Below are positions 17,642 through 25,896 of a stretch of 64,000 nt of DNA, piece by piece (positions within the stretch are counted from its first letter, which is position 1; each line of letters opens with the position of its first letter). Source of the stretch: Steroidobacteraceae bacterium (lineage in GTDB: Bacteria > Pseudomonadota > Gammaproteobacteria > Steroidobacterales > Steroidobacteraceae); contig JALORN010000004.1 of assembly GCA_025458905.1 (NCBI GenBank), positions 1 to 64,000 of the forward strand, written 5' to 3'. The notes under the pieces are model-generated. The model had not been told where the DNA came from. It worked only from the letters and a program-made list of their open reading frames with translations, and ran no database searches. The position numbers and the translations under genes are program-made.

Positions 17642-19983
17642 CGACCCGTCATCCGTCGCAGCCACTGGCGCGCGCGGCTGCCGAGGCCCTCGCGCGCCGG
17701 GGCGCAGCCCGGCAGCACCGGCAATTCGGCGCCCTGCGGCACGGCCACGACCAGCACGTCGTCCGCGCACCGTGGGTCGGCCAGCGCGCCGCTGGCGTAG
17801 TCGATCCATACTTCGCCGAGCGACTCGGGCAGCGCCGCGTCCCAGGGACTCGTCCCGAGGCCGGCCATCAGGCCGGTCCACACCGGCAGCGCGCCCGAGG
17901 CACCGGTGAGCCGGGTCGGCCGGTTGTCGTCGCGCCCCACCCAGACGACCACGACGTGCGAGCCGGAGAAGCCCGCGAACCAGCTGTCGCGGTTCGAAGA
18001 GGAAGTGCCCGACTTGCCGCCGACCACGAGCGCCGGGGGCAGGCGCTGGCGGGCCGCGGCGCCGGTGCCGCGGTTCACGACCTCCACCAGCATGCGATCC
18101 AGCTCGTACACCGACTCGGTCGAGGCGACCGCGCGCGTCTCGAGCTCGAAGGCCTTCAGCGGCCGGCCGCGGGCGTCGACCACCGCGCGCACGGCGCGCA
18201 GCGGCGTCAGGAAGCCGCCGTTGGCGAGCGTCCCGTAGACCTGCGCAACCTCGAGCGGCGTCGCCTCGACGGCCCCGAGCAGCATCGCGGGCACCGCGCG
18301 CGGTTCGCGCCCGAGGCCCAGCGCCGCGAAGGTCTTCGCCACCCGCGCGACGCCGACGTCCAGCCCGACGCGCACGGTCGCGAGGTTCATCGACTGCGCG
18401 AGCGCGCGCACCAGCGGCACCGGGCCGTTCGCCTGCCTGTCGATGTTCTGTGGCCGCCAGGCGTCGCCGTCGTCGAGTCGCACCTCGAGCGGTGCATCCT
18501 CGACGATGCTCGCGGCGTGGTAGCGGCCGCTCTCGAGGGCCGCGAGGTAGACCACTGGCTTGGCGAGCGAGCCGATCGGGCGGCGGGCATCGAGCGCGCG
18601 GTTGAAGCCCTGCAGGGCGGTGCGGCGGCCGCCGACCAGGGCGACGACGTCGCCCGCCTGCGGGTGCGTGACGATCGCCACGCCCTCGAGGCGGCCGGCG
18701 CTGCCGTCGGCCGCCTTCGCACCCGCGACCTGCGCCTTCTCGAGCCGCGCGAGCTCCTGCGTCAGGGTGCGCTCGGCCAGCGACTGCACGCGCGGGTCGA
18801 GCGTCGTGAACACCCGCAGCCCCGACTCGGTCAGGTCCTCGTCGCGATAGTCGCGCCGCAGCGTGCGGCGCACGAGGTCGAGGAAGCCCGGGTGGTAGCC
18901 CGGCTCGCGGCTCGCGCCGTCGACGAGGCCGAGTGGCCGCGCGGCCGCCGCACGGGCCTGCTCGCGCGTCACGATCCCGGACTCGCCCATCAGCCGCAGC
19001 ACGAGGTCGCGGCGCGCCCGCGCGCGCTGCGGATGGCGCCGCGGGTCGTACCACGACGGCCCGCGCACGATCGCCACCAGCGTCGCGACCTCGTGCGGCG
19101 CGAGCTCGGCGAGCGCCTTGCCGAACCAGAACTGGCTCGCGAGGCCGAAGCCGTGCACGGCACGGCGCCCGTCCTGGCCGAGGTACACCTCGTTGGCATA
19201 GGCGGTCATGATCTCGCGCTTGTCGAAGTGCCGCTCGAGCAGCAGCGCCATCAGCGCCTCGCGCAGCTTGCGTGCGAGGGTCTGGCGGTTGTCGAGGAAG
19301 TAGCTGCGCACCAGCTGCTGGGTGAGCGTGCTGCCGCCCTGCTCGATCGCGCCGGCGCGCAGGTTCGCGAGCAGCGCCCGCGCGATCGCGGTGAAGTCGA
19401 CGCCGGCGTGCCGGTCGAAGTCGCGGTCCTCGACGAGCTTCAGCGTGCGCTGCAGGAGCGGCGGCACCTGCCCGGGGGCGAGTACGATCCGGTCCTCGCC
19501 GTGGGCCGCGAAGAAGCTGCCGATCAGCAGCGGGTCGAGGCGGAACGTCGCGAGGGCGCGGCCGCGCGCGTCGGCGATGCGGCGCACGCCGCCGGCATCG
19601 AAGTCCACGACCACGTCCGTCGCCGCGCGCGCCTCGTCCCAGAAGAGCGCCGGCCGCGCCGCGAACTCGAGGCGCGCGCCGCGGCGCCGGTAGGTGCCGG
19701 TGCCGGTCTCCGCCGCGGCCTCGCGATAGCCGAGCCTGCGCAGCTCCGCCTCGAGCGCGGCGGCCGAGAGCGCCCGGCCCGCGTACAGTTCGAGCGGCTC
19801 GGCGTAGACGCGCGCCGGCTCCGACCAGCGCCGCGCCTCGAACTCGCGCACGATGCGCCGGTCGAGTGCGACGACCCACCCGATGGCGAGCAGTGCGCCG
19901 GCGACGAGTGCGCCGGCAGCGGCGCGCTTCACGCCGCGCGGCAGCCGGGAGCGGCGGGGCCGTCGGCCCGATGCGGCTGGCAC
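17638..19983 (-). CDS. mrcB: bifunctional penicillin-binding protein 1B
   Basis: A 781-aa class A PBP. A short cytosolic tail and one membrane helix (about residues 22-43) precede a UB2H-like region. The glycosyltransferase 51 domain follows (LVEDRDFDRHAGVDFTAIAR, GGSTLTQQLVRSYFL). The transpeptidase domain carries the catalytic serine in GSLAKP, then SMN, and KSGTSSS near residue 660. It polymerises and cross-links peptidoglycan in the periplasm. The GTG at 19983 has an AAGGAA site. The C-terminus runs to GSRARQWLRRMTGR and is coupled to the TPR lipoprotein. Confidence 0.95.
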   Translation of the reverse strand: MPAASGRRPRRSRLPRGVKRAAAGALVAGALLAIGWVVALDRRIVREFEARRWSEPARVYAEPLELYAGRALSAAALEAELRRLGYREAAAETGTGTYRRRGARLEFAARPALFWDEARAATDVVVDFDAGGVRRIADARGRALATFRLDPLLIGSFFAAHGEDRIVLAPGQVPPLLQRTLKLVEDRDFDRHAGVDFTAIARALLANLRAGAIEQGGSTLTQQLVRSYFLDNRQTLARKLREALMALLLERHFDKREIMTAYANEVYLGQDGRRAVHGFGLASQFWFGKALAELAPHEVATLVAIVRGPSWYDPRRHPQRARARRDLVLRLMGESGIVTREQARAAAARPLGLVDGASREPGYHPGFLDLVRRTLRRDYRDEDLTESGLRVFTTLDPRVQSLAERTLTQELARLEKAQVAGAKAADGSAGRLEGVAIVTHPQAGDVVALVGGRRTALQGFNRALDARRPIGSLAKPVVYLAALESGRYHAASIVEDAPLEVRLDDGDAWRPQNIDRQANGPVPLVRALAQSMNLATVRVGLDVGVARVAKTFAALGLGREPRAVPAMLLGAVEATPLEVAQVYGTLANGGFLTPLRAVRAVVDARGRPLKAFELETRAVASTESVYELDRMLVEVVNRGTGAAARQRLPPALVVGGKSGTSSSNRDSWFAGFSGSHVVVVWVGRDDNRPTRLTGASGALPVWTGLMAGLGTSPWDAALPESLGEVWIDYASGALADPRCADDVLVVAVPQGAELPVLPGCAPAREGLGSRARQWLRRMTGR

Positions 19984-20176
19984 TTGCGGTTCCTTGTTTC
20001 CCGGCGGACGGTTCGGTCGGGCGGCGGGACTCTAGCAGCTGCGGCGCGCCCGGTCTGCCGGCCGGCGCACGACGTCGCGGCGTGCCCGCCGGGCCAGCGG
20101 GCGCGCGCCAGCGGATGCGGGTGCAACCGCACGCAAAGGGCGGTAAGTTGCCACGGGAGTCCCGACGGAGATTTCG

Positions 20177-20812
20177 ATGCACGCGTTCCCGAGGTTCCTC
20201 GCCGCCATCCTCCTGGTCACGTCGATGGTCGCCGCCGTGCCGGCGCAGCAGCCCGGCGATGCGCGACCCGCCGCGTCCGGCGCGGCCAAGCGCGCGGTGT
20301 TCGCCGCGGGCTGCTTCTGGTGCGTCGAAGCGGCCTACGAGGGCACGCCCGGCGTGCTCGACGTGATGTCGGGCTTCGCCGGCGGCACGCTCGCGAATCC
20401 GTCGTACGAGCAGGTCACCGCGGGCGGCACCGGGCACTACGAAGTGGTGCAGGTCACCTACGACCCTGCGCGGGTCAGCTACGCGCGCCTGCTCGACATC
20501 TACTGGCGCAACGTCGACCCGTTCGATGGCTCCGGACAGTTCTGCGACCGCGGCGACAGCTATCGCCCGGCGATCTTCGCCGGCGACGCCGCGGAACGGC
20601 AGCAGGCGGAGGCCTCCAAGGCGGCGCTCGAGAAGCGCCTCGGCAAGCCGTTCGCGGTGCGCGTCCTAGCAGCCGTGCCGTTCTACCCGGCGGAGGACTA
20701 CCACCAGGACTACCACGTGAAGAATCCGCTGCGCTACAAGTTCTACAGCACCTCCTGTGGCCGCGCCGCGCGGCTCGAGCAGGTCTGGGGCAAGCCGGCG
20801 CCCGCGCGCTGA
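20177..20812 (+). CDS. msrA: periplasmic peptide-methionine (S)-S-oxide reductase MsrA
   Basis: A 211-aa enzyme with a Sec signal peptide (cleavage around AVPAQQ, residue 24). The catalytic motif GCFWCVEAAYEG lies near residue 45; the first cysteine is the nucleophile. FCDRGDSYRPAIF and the C-terminal DYHVKNPLRYKFYSTSCG with a resolving cysteine are present. It reduces methionine-S-sulfoxide in envelope proteins. The TGA overlaps the ATG of the next small gene by one base. Confidence 0.95.
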   Translation: MHAFPRFLAAILLVTSMVAAVPAQQPGDARPAASGAAKRAVFAAGCFWCVEAAYEGTPGVLDVMSGFAGGTLANPSYEQVTAGGTGHYEVVQVTYDPARVSYARLLDIYWRNVDPFDGSGQFCDRGDSYRPAIFAGDAAERQQAEASKAALEKRLGKPFAVRVLAAVPFYPAEDYHQDYHVKNPLRYKFYSTSCGRAARLEQVWGKPAPAR

Positions 20813-21093
20813 TGTCGCCCGGCGCCGGGGCGCGCGATCGTCCGCTGCCGCCCGCCGTGCACCTGGCACTGCAGGACGGCCAGCTGATCGAGGCGGTCCG
20901 GCTGCTGCGCGAGCAGTCCGGCAGCGACCTGGCCTCGGCCAAGGCGCGGATCGATCGCGAGATCGCCGCCGACCCGCTGCTGCGCGAGCGCTTCGCCGGC
21001 CAGCGGCGCCGCAACCGCCGCAAGCTGGTCGTGGCCGTGCTGGTCGTCGATGCGCTGCTCGCCATCGCCCTGCTGTGGTGGCTGGCGCGCTGA
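20812..21093 (+). CDS. small protein with L7/L12 C-terminal-like domain and membrane anchor
   Basis: A 93-aa protein translated from an ATG overlapping the msrA stop. Residues about 18-46 (LIEAVRLLREQSGSDLASAK) resemble the ribosomal protein bL12 C-terminal fold (xEAIKLLRExTGxGLKEAK). A basic stretch (RRRNRRKL) is followed by one C-terminal transmembrane helix (VVAVLVVDALLAIALLWWLA). Proteins of this layout occur in many proteobacteria without known function; a cytosolic interaction domain tethered to the inner membrane is what the sequence shows. Confidence 0.75.
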   Translation: MSPGAGARDRPLPPAVHLALQDGQLIEAVRLLREQSGSDLASAKARIDREIAADPLLRERFAGQRRRNRRKLVVAVLVVDALLAIALLWWLAR

Positions 21094-21126
21094 GCGCGCC
21101 ATCGCGGCGCGCGTAGACTGCGGCCG

Positions 21127-21801
21127 GTGCTGATCGAGAGCCACCTGCTGTCGGCGCCCGTGCTGCTCGCCGCGAGCGTGCTCGCCCTGCTAGCACTCGG
21201 CGGCGCCCTGGCGCTGCGGCCGTGGCGCGGCTGGCTCGACGACCCGGAGCGGCGCGTCGTGTGGGTCGCGAGCCTCGTGCTGCTCGGCGCCGTCTGGTCG
21301 CTGCGCGCCGGCTTCGTGCCGGGCCTCTCGCAGCGCTTCCTGCTGGTGACGGCCTGCGTGCTGCTGCACGGCTGGGCGCTGACGATCGCCGGTGCTGCGC
21401 TGGTGCTCGCCGCGCTCTCGCTCGCCGGGGTCGCCGAGTGGGCCAGCTTCGGTCCGAACCTGCTGTGCACCGCGGTCGTGCCGGCGCTGTTCGCGGCCCG
21501 GCTGCATGAGCTCGTGCACCGCCGGCTGCCGCGCAACTACTTCGTGTACTTCTTCGTCAGCGTGTTCCTCGGCGCGGCGCTCGCCTGGAACCTCGCGGCG
21601 CTCGCCCGCGGGCTGCTGCTGGTGCTCTCCGGCCAGCCGGCCCTGGAACCGGATGCCGGCGCCGACTACCTCGCGCTGCTGCCGCTGATGAGCTTCGGCG
21701 AGGCGTTCATCAACGGCATGCTGGTCGCGACCGCCGCCGTCTACCGGCCGCGGTGGGTCATGAGCTTCGACGACCGCGCCTACCTGGGCGGACGCTCCTA
21801 G
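21127..21801 (+). CDS. CbiM-like energy-coupling permease
   Basis: A 224-aa integral membrane protein with six or seven helices and a GTG start. The core segment SFGPNLLCTAVVPALFAARL, the helix YFVYFFVSVFLGAALAW and the conserved LMSFGEAFINGMLVA are typical of the CbiM/ECF permease family. CbiM proteins form the membrane part of cobalt or nickel ECF importers. Here there are no CbiN, CbiQ or CbiO genes adjacent and the N-terminal metal-coordinating HxM-type motif of true CbiM is absent. It is therefore probably one of the stand-alone relatives of unknown substrate. Confidence 0.8.
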   Translation: MLIESHLLSAPVLLAASVLALLALGGALALRPWRGWLDDPERRVVWVASLVLLGAVWSLRAGFVPGLSQRFLLVTACVLLHGWALTIAGAALVLAALSLAGVAEWASFGPNLLCTAVVPALFAARLHELVHRRLPRNYFVYFFVSVFLGAALAWNLAALARGLLLVLSGQPALEPDAGADYLALLPLMSFGEAFINGMLVATAAVYRPRWVMSFDDRAYLGGRS

Positions 21802-21859
21802 CGTCGCCCGCGCCGCGGGTGCCGGACGACCCGGCCACCGCGCGTCGCGTCGACCGTCG

Positions 21860-22666
21860 TCAGAGATCGATCGGCATCGTGTAGCTGACCACGAACTTCA
21901 CCTCGCGGTTGTTGTTCGGCAGGATCGAGAAGGTGTCCGGCCCGAAGCCGCCGCAGGTGCCGGTGGTGCAGCTGCCGTACTGGTCGCCGGTCGAGAGGTT
22001 GGTGTCCGTCACCATGAACTTGAAGTTGCCCTTGCTGACCGAGACGTTGTAGTCGACGTAGTCCCTGCTCGTGAAGGCGTTGAACGAGCGCGCGAAGTCG
22101 CCGTCGTGGCGGCCGACGTGGAAGCCGAGCGTGATCTCGTTGGGCAGCTTGTAGGCGTAGTCGAGTGCGACGTAGCTCGCGGAGCCGAAGCCGTAGTCGG
22201 GGGTCGGGCCGACGCCGCGCGTGCCGGCGTCCAGGCTCTCGTCGCGCTCGGTCTGCACCAGCGTGGAGTACTTCAGCGTGAAGCCGTTCCAGCCGAGCGC
22301 GACATAGGCCTCGCTGAAGTCGTAGTTCGCCGCCTGGTCGTAGTTGTAGTAGAGGTAGCCGACGTCCCACAGCAGGGTTTCCCCGCCGCGGATCCCGAGG
22401 TAGAGGTCGTGCTCGTAGGAGAACGGGTCGCCGGGCAGGTAGGTGACGTTCGAGGCCCAGGTGCCGGCATAGAAGCCGTTGCCGGCCGTGTAGTCGAGGC
22501 CGCCCTGGACGGCGGCGCCGTTCTCGTTCTGGGTCAGGCCGCGCCAGATGTAGTTGTTGCTCACCGCCACGTTGGCCGTCAGGTCGCCGGCGGCCGCGGC
22601 GCCGTGGCCGAGGCTCCCGACGAGCGTGGCCGCCACCCAGGCCATGCCCCTTGCAGTCGTCTTCAT
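21860..22666 (-). CDS. TorF family putative porin
   Basis: A 268-aa outer-membrane beta-barrel protein. The ATG at 22666 follows a GGGGGAAC site and begins a signal peptide ending near GAAAAGDL. The mature start DLTANVAVSNNYIWRGLTQ is the hallmark of the TIGR02001 family. Alternating hydrophobic strands continue to the C-terminal VKFVVSYTMPI strand. It contains one disulphide-like pair in SCTTGTCGG. Members are assumed to be porins, and the solute is unknown. It is convergent with the CbiM-like gene. Confidence 0.88.
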   Translation of the reverse strand: MKTTARGMAWVAATLVGSLGHGAAAAGDLTANVAVSNNYIWRGLTQNENGAAVQGGLDYTAGNGFYAGTWASNVTYLPGDPFSYEHDLYLGIRGGETLLWDVGYLYYNYDQAANYDFSEAYVALGWNGFTLKYSTLVQTERDESLDAGTRGVGPTPDYGFGSASYVALDYAYKLPNEITLGFHVGRHDGDFARSFNAFTSRDYVDYNVSVSKGNFKFMVTDTNLSTGDQYGSCTTGTCGGFGPDTFSILPNNNREVKFVVSYTMPIDL

Positions 22667-22899
22667 GATGTTCCCCCGATGCGTCGTTCTGGTTGCTTCG
22701 GGCGGCGCAGCCGATGCGCCGCCCTGGGGCGAGCACGCAGCAGGTTCCATGCCACGGGGCGAGGGCCCGCGGTATCAAGGGCTTGGGTGAGCGGCGCACG
22801 CCTGCCGGGTGCTTTGATGGTGCAAGCACCGTGCGCGGGCGCCGGATTGGTGCAAGGAGGGCGGCAAGAGCGGGTGGCTTGCCGCGTCGGCGGCGTCCT

Positions 22900-23826
22900 T
22901 CAGGGCGGCACGGCCCGCCAGGCCTGCGCCAGCTCGGCGCCGGTCGCGAACCAGACGCCTGGCTCGCGGCGCAGGTCGCTCAACAGTTCGCGCAGCATGC
23001 CGAAGCGATACGGCAGGCCGACCACGTACGGAGTCAGCGGCAGGCTGAGGATGCGCCGGCCGTACGGCCCCGACTCGGCGAGCAGGCGCCGGAACTGGTC
23101 GCGCACCTGCTCGGCATACTCTGCCTCGGAGTGCCGGTACTCGACCAGCACCTGGCGGTCGGAGAGCTCGTGCGAGTGTGGCATCGCCAGCAGCGTGCCG
23201 GCGCCGGTGTCGAACTCGTAGGGCAGCTCGTCGTTGACGAAGTCGCAGAAGTACTCGAGGCCACGGGCCGCGAGCAGTGCGGCGGTGCGCGGCGACTCGC
23301 AGCGCGCCGGCGACAGCCAGCCGTGCACCGGGCCGGCTCCCGCCTGCCGCAGCACGGCGAGGCACTCGTCGACCAGCAGGCCCTCGGCGGTCGCGTCGAG
23401 CCCGCCGTGGTGGAGCCGGTCCATGTCGACCCCGTGCGCGACCACCTCGTGCCCGTCGCCTCGCAGGTCGGCGATCAACTGCGGATAGCGTTCCGCGACC
23501 GCGGAGTTCACCGCGAAGCTGGTGCGCAGGCCGAGCTCGCCGAACAGCCGCAGCAGCCGGTAGGCACCGACGCGGTTGCCGTAGTCGCGCGTCGTGTAGT
23601 GGCGAAGGTCCGGGTAGGCCGTGACCATGCTGCCGGGCGCCTTGAACGGCTTGCCGAGCGGGTTCAGCGGGAAGAACTCGAGGCTGGTGCAGATCCACAC
23701 CGCGAGGCGCGCGCCGTTCGGCCAGGGGTGCGCCGGCTGCTCGAAGTGCGGGCGCCAGCGGTACCAGTCCTGGTCCATGCCGTGGCGACGGCGCGGGTAG
23801 CGCAGGTAGTCGTCGGGAAGGCTCAT
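22900..23826 (-). CDS. polysaccharide deacetylase family hydrolase (PuuE-like), copy 2
   Basis: A 308-aa cytosolic protein with a NodB-type beta/alpha fold. HYTTRDYGNRVGAYRLLRLF, EVVAHGVDMDRLHHGG, GWLSPARCESPRT and LSLPLTPYVVGLPYRFG are shared with its upstream neighbour and with PuuE-type allantoinases. In those enzymes this fold hydrolyses cyclic amides instead of sugar acetyl groups. The start overlaps the stop of the neighbour by four bases. Together with the cysteine hydrolase upstream this makes a three-gene catabolic operon. The substrate, probably a cyclic amide or ureide, cannot be named with confidence. Confidence 0.82.
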   Translation of the reverse strand: MSLPDDYLRYPRRRHGMDQDWYRWRPHFEQPAHPWPNGARLAVWICTSLEFFPLNPLGKPFKAPGSMVTAYPDLRHYTTRDYGNRVGAYRLLRLFGELGLRTSFAVNSAVAERYPQLIADLRGDGHEVVAHGVDMDRLHHGGLDATAEGLLVDECLAVLRQAGAGPVHGWLSPARCESPRTAALLAARGLEYFCDFVNDELPYEFDTGAGTLLAMPHSHELSDRQVLVEYRHSEAEYAEQVRDQFRRLLAESGPYGRRILSLPLTPYVVGLPYRFGMLRELLSDLRREPGVWFATGAELAQAWRAVPP

Positions 23827-24740
23827 GCGGCCCCCGGCTGGCGGCGCGCGATGTCGGCGAGTGCCTCGTCGTAGCAGTGGGCGTAGTAGTGCTCGGCGAT
23901 CTCGCGCGCGGTCGTCACCCACACGCCCGGGTGCGAGGTGATGTAGCGCAGCGCCTCCTCGAACGGCCCGATGCGGTGCGGATGCCCGACGAGATAGGCA
24001 TGCAGCGGGATGCACATCACCGTGCCCGACGAGGCGCCTTCCTCGTACAGCGTGTCGAACTGGCGGCGGATCATCTCGCCATAGGCGCGCGGCGTCGCGA
24101 GGCAGCTGCCATAGGCGATCACGTCGTTGATCTCCAGCGAATAGGGCATGCTGATCAGTCGGCCGCTCGCCACCTTCACCGGCTGCGGCTGGTCGTCCTG
24201 GAACAGGTCGCAGGTGTAGAGGATCCCGTACTCGGCCAGCAGGTCCATCGTGCGCTCGGTGTGCGTCAACGCGGGCGCGAGCCAGCCCGCAATGGTCTGG
24301 CCGGTGGCCTCGCGCACGGTGCGGATCGAGTCCTCGATGATCGCGCGCTCCTGCGCCTCGTCCATACCGTAGCTGTAGCGCGTGTTGTAGATGCCGTGCG
24401 AGAAGAACTCCCAGCCGCGCTCGACGCCGTCGCGGACCAGCTCCGGATGGTGCTGGCACATCGCCACCGACAGCGACACCGAGCCGCGCACGCCGCAGCG
24501 ATCCATCGCCTCCATCATCCGGTAGTGGCCGACGCGGTTGCCGTAGTCGCGGTGCGAGTAACCCAGCACGTCGGGGTAGGGGCGGGGCCACGGCTGGCGA
24601 TGCGGGTTCGGCGGCGGGTCGAGCTCGTAGTACTCGATGTTGGGCGCCACCCAGAACGCGACGCGCGCGTCGCCCGGCCAGCGGATCGGCGGCCGGTCGC
24701 GGTAAGGCCAGAAATCATAGAGCCCCGGATCGCGCTTCAT
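23823..24740 (-). CDS. polysaccharide deacetylase family hydrolase (PuuE-like), copy 1
   Basis: A 305-aa paralogue of the downstream gene. It has the same skeleton: YSHRDYGNRVGHYRMMEAMD, WEFFSHGIYNTRYSYG with a likely metal-binding histidine, TIAGWLAPALTHTERT, and MCIPLHAYLVGHPHR. The two copies are clearly diverged, which suggests a heteromer or successive steps. It overlaps the amidohydrolase upstream and its paralogue downstream by four bases each. Enzymes of this fold usually need a divalent metal; that matters because a Zur-like box lies upstream of the operon. Confidence 0.84.
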   Translation of the reverse strand: MKRDPGLYDFWPYRDRPPIRWPGDARVAFWVAPNIEYYELDPPPNPHRQPWPRPYPDVLGYSHRDYGNRVGHYRMMEAMDRCGVRGSVSLSVAMCQHHPELVRDGVERGWEFFSHGIYNTRYSYGMDEAQERAIIEDSIRTVREATGQTIAGWLAPALTHTERTMDLLAEYGILYTCDLFQDDQPQPVKVASGRLISMPYSLEINDVIAYGSCLATPRAYGEMIRRQFDTLYEEGASSGTVMCIPLHAYLVGHPHRIGPFEEALRYITSHPGVWVTTAREIAEHYYAHCYDEALADIARRQPGAA

Positions 24741-25444
24741 CGCCCGGCTCCGGGGGCGCCGGACGACGACGTGCCCGTCGCCGGGATCGCGGCGAGCGCG
24801 CGCTGCACCTCGGCGAGCGGCAGCACGTCGGCGTACTTCAGGGCGAGGTCGGTCAGGTTGGCGTAGTGGTAGCTCTCGTGCTTGTCGGCGACGCACTCCT
24901 CCGGGACGATGCAGCGGTAGCCGCGGCTCAGGCCGTCGACGGCAGCCGCACGGACGCACCCGGAGGTCGAGCCGCCGGTGATCACCACCGTGTCGCAGCG
25001 GTGCCAGACCAGCAGCGACTGCAGCGGCGTCTCGTGGAACGGCGAGGGCATCTTCTTGCAGTAGACGACGTCGCGCTCGCGGTCCACGTGACAGCGCTCG
25101 TCGAAGGCGGCACGGTCGGAGCCGAACTTGATGTTCTGCAGCGAGTCCGGCGTATTGCTGCGCGTCCCCCAGATGCCGGCGTCCTCGCCCGAGTCCATGT
25201 AGGCGACATAGGTCCAGACCACCGGCCAGCCACGGCTGCGGAACAGCGCCGCGAGCGCATTGACGTGCTCGATCTGCGCCGGGTCGTTCTCGTAGGCCGT
25301 CTTGTAGAGGTCGGTTCGCGTGTAGGCCTTCTGCAGGTCGATGTTGACGAGCGCCGGGCGCCCGCCGAACCCGAAGCGTGCCCGTGCAGGATTGGCGCGG
25401 ACGGTGTCGTAGATCTGCCGGGCAGTCAGCGAGGTGCGTTCCAT
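24737..25444 (-). CDS. isochorismatase-family cysteine hydrolase
   Basis: A 235-aa cytosolic enzyme, probably an amidohydrolase. The catalytic Asp lies in ALVNIDLQKAY near residue 35 and the nucleophilic Cys in GGSTSGCVRAAAVDG near residue 170. FHETPLQSLLVWHRCDTVVITG is typical of the N-carbamoylsarcosine amidase and ureidoacrylate (RutB) branches. The ATG at 25444 starts MERTSLTARQIYD; the longer frame upstream reads through the Zur-like box and is not plausible. It is the first gene of the operon with two PuuE-like enzymes, so the pathway is probably degradation of a cyclic amide to a carbamoyl intermediate and ammonia. The start codon is 38 bp from the Zur-like box. Confidence 0.85.
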   Translation of the reverse strand: MERTSLTARQIYDTVRANPARARFGFGGRPALVNIDLQKAYTRTDLYKTAYENDPAQIEHVNALAALFRSRGWPVVWTYVAYMDSGEDAGIWGTRSNTPDSLQNIKFGSDRAAFDERCHVDRERDVVYCKKMPSPFHETPLQSLLVWHRCDTVVITGGSTSGCVRAAAVDGLSRGYRCIVPEECVADKHESYHYANLTDLALKYADVLPLAEVQRALAAIPATGTSSSGAPGAGR

Positions 25445-25481
25445 GGCTCGGGAATGGCCGATGATGCAAAAGGGGAAAGGT

Positions 25482-25493
25482 ATGTTATAACAT
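25482..25493. promoter_or_regulatory. Zur-type operator between the amidohydrolase operon and the CobW-Zur operon
   Basis: A perfect 12-bp palindrome ATGTTATAACAT lies in the 85-bp divergent region. The same core recurs at 29905 and 47853 and, with one mismatch, at 52362. Zur boxes of beta- and gammaproteobacteria have a GTTATA/TATAAC core, and the downstream operon encodes a Zur-family protein, so autoregulation is likely. It could also repress the divergent amidohydrolase operon. Confidence 0.75.
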
Positions 25494-25529
25494 CGCAGCA
25501 CTGCGTCAGAAGCCCGTCGGAGCGCCGCG

Positions 25530-25892
25530 ATGCAAGAGATCCACACTGCAGTCGACGTGCCGCACGTCCGGCCGAGCGATTTCGCCGCCTGCGCAGTGGC
25601 GATCGCATCGGCGCCGGGTACGTCGGCGTCGTTCTCCGGACTGGTCGAGCGGATCGCCGACGAGAAGGCCTGGGATGCCGACTACGCGCGCGCCATCGCG
25701 CTGCGCTACCTGGCCCTCGGTCGCTACCTCCAGTCGACGCCGCGTCCTTCCGGTCTTCCCGAGCTGCTCCTGGTGCTGGCGGCAGCCGCGACGCCGGTCT
25801 CGGCGGACCATGGCTTCGATCCCCGACTGCTGGAATCGGTCGCGCGCCAGTGCGGCGCGCGCCTCGGTGCCGCCAATGCACGCGCGACCTGA
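25530..25892 (+). CDS. hypothetical protein in the zur operon
   Basis: A 120-aa protein, the first gene after the Zur-type box. It is helical and soluble-looking ([41 protein letters not shown]), with few cysteines or histidines and no signal peptide. I do not recognise the family. It is followed five bases later by the CobW gene, so it is co-transcribed with a zinc-type GTPase and its regulator. That is the only clue to its role. Confidence 0.65.
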   Translation: MQEIHTAVDVPHVRPSDFAACAVAIASAPGTSASFSGLVERIADEKAWDADYARAIALRYLALGRYLQSTPRPSGLPELLLVLAAAATPVSADHGFDPRLLESVARQCGARLGAANARAT

Positions 25893-25896
25893 GTCG

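Noticed and set aside
17512-21093. 1193-codon plus-strand frame across mrcB and msrA
   Set aside because: Only its last 93 codons (from 20812) are coding, as the L12-like protein; the rest is antisense to mrcB or out of frame with msrA.
21127-21801. Complete cobalt ECF importer at the CbiM-like gene
   Set aside because: No CbiN, CbiQ or CbiO gene adjacent and the metal-ligand N-terminus is absent.
22832-22848. sigma-54-like sequence upstream of the TorF porin
   Set aside because: The -12 half (TTGCA) is good but the essential GG of the -24 element is replaced by CG, so it is not a credible RpoN promoter.
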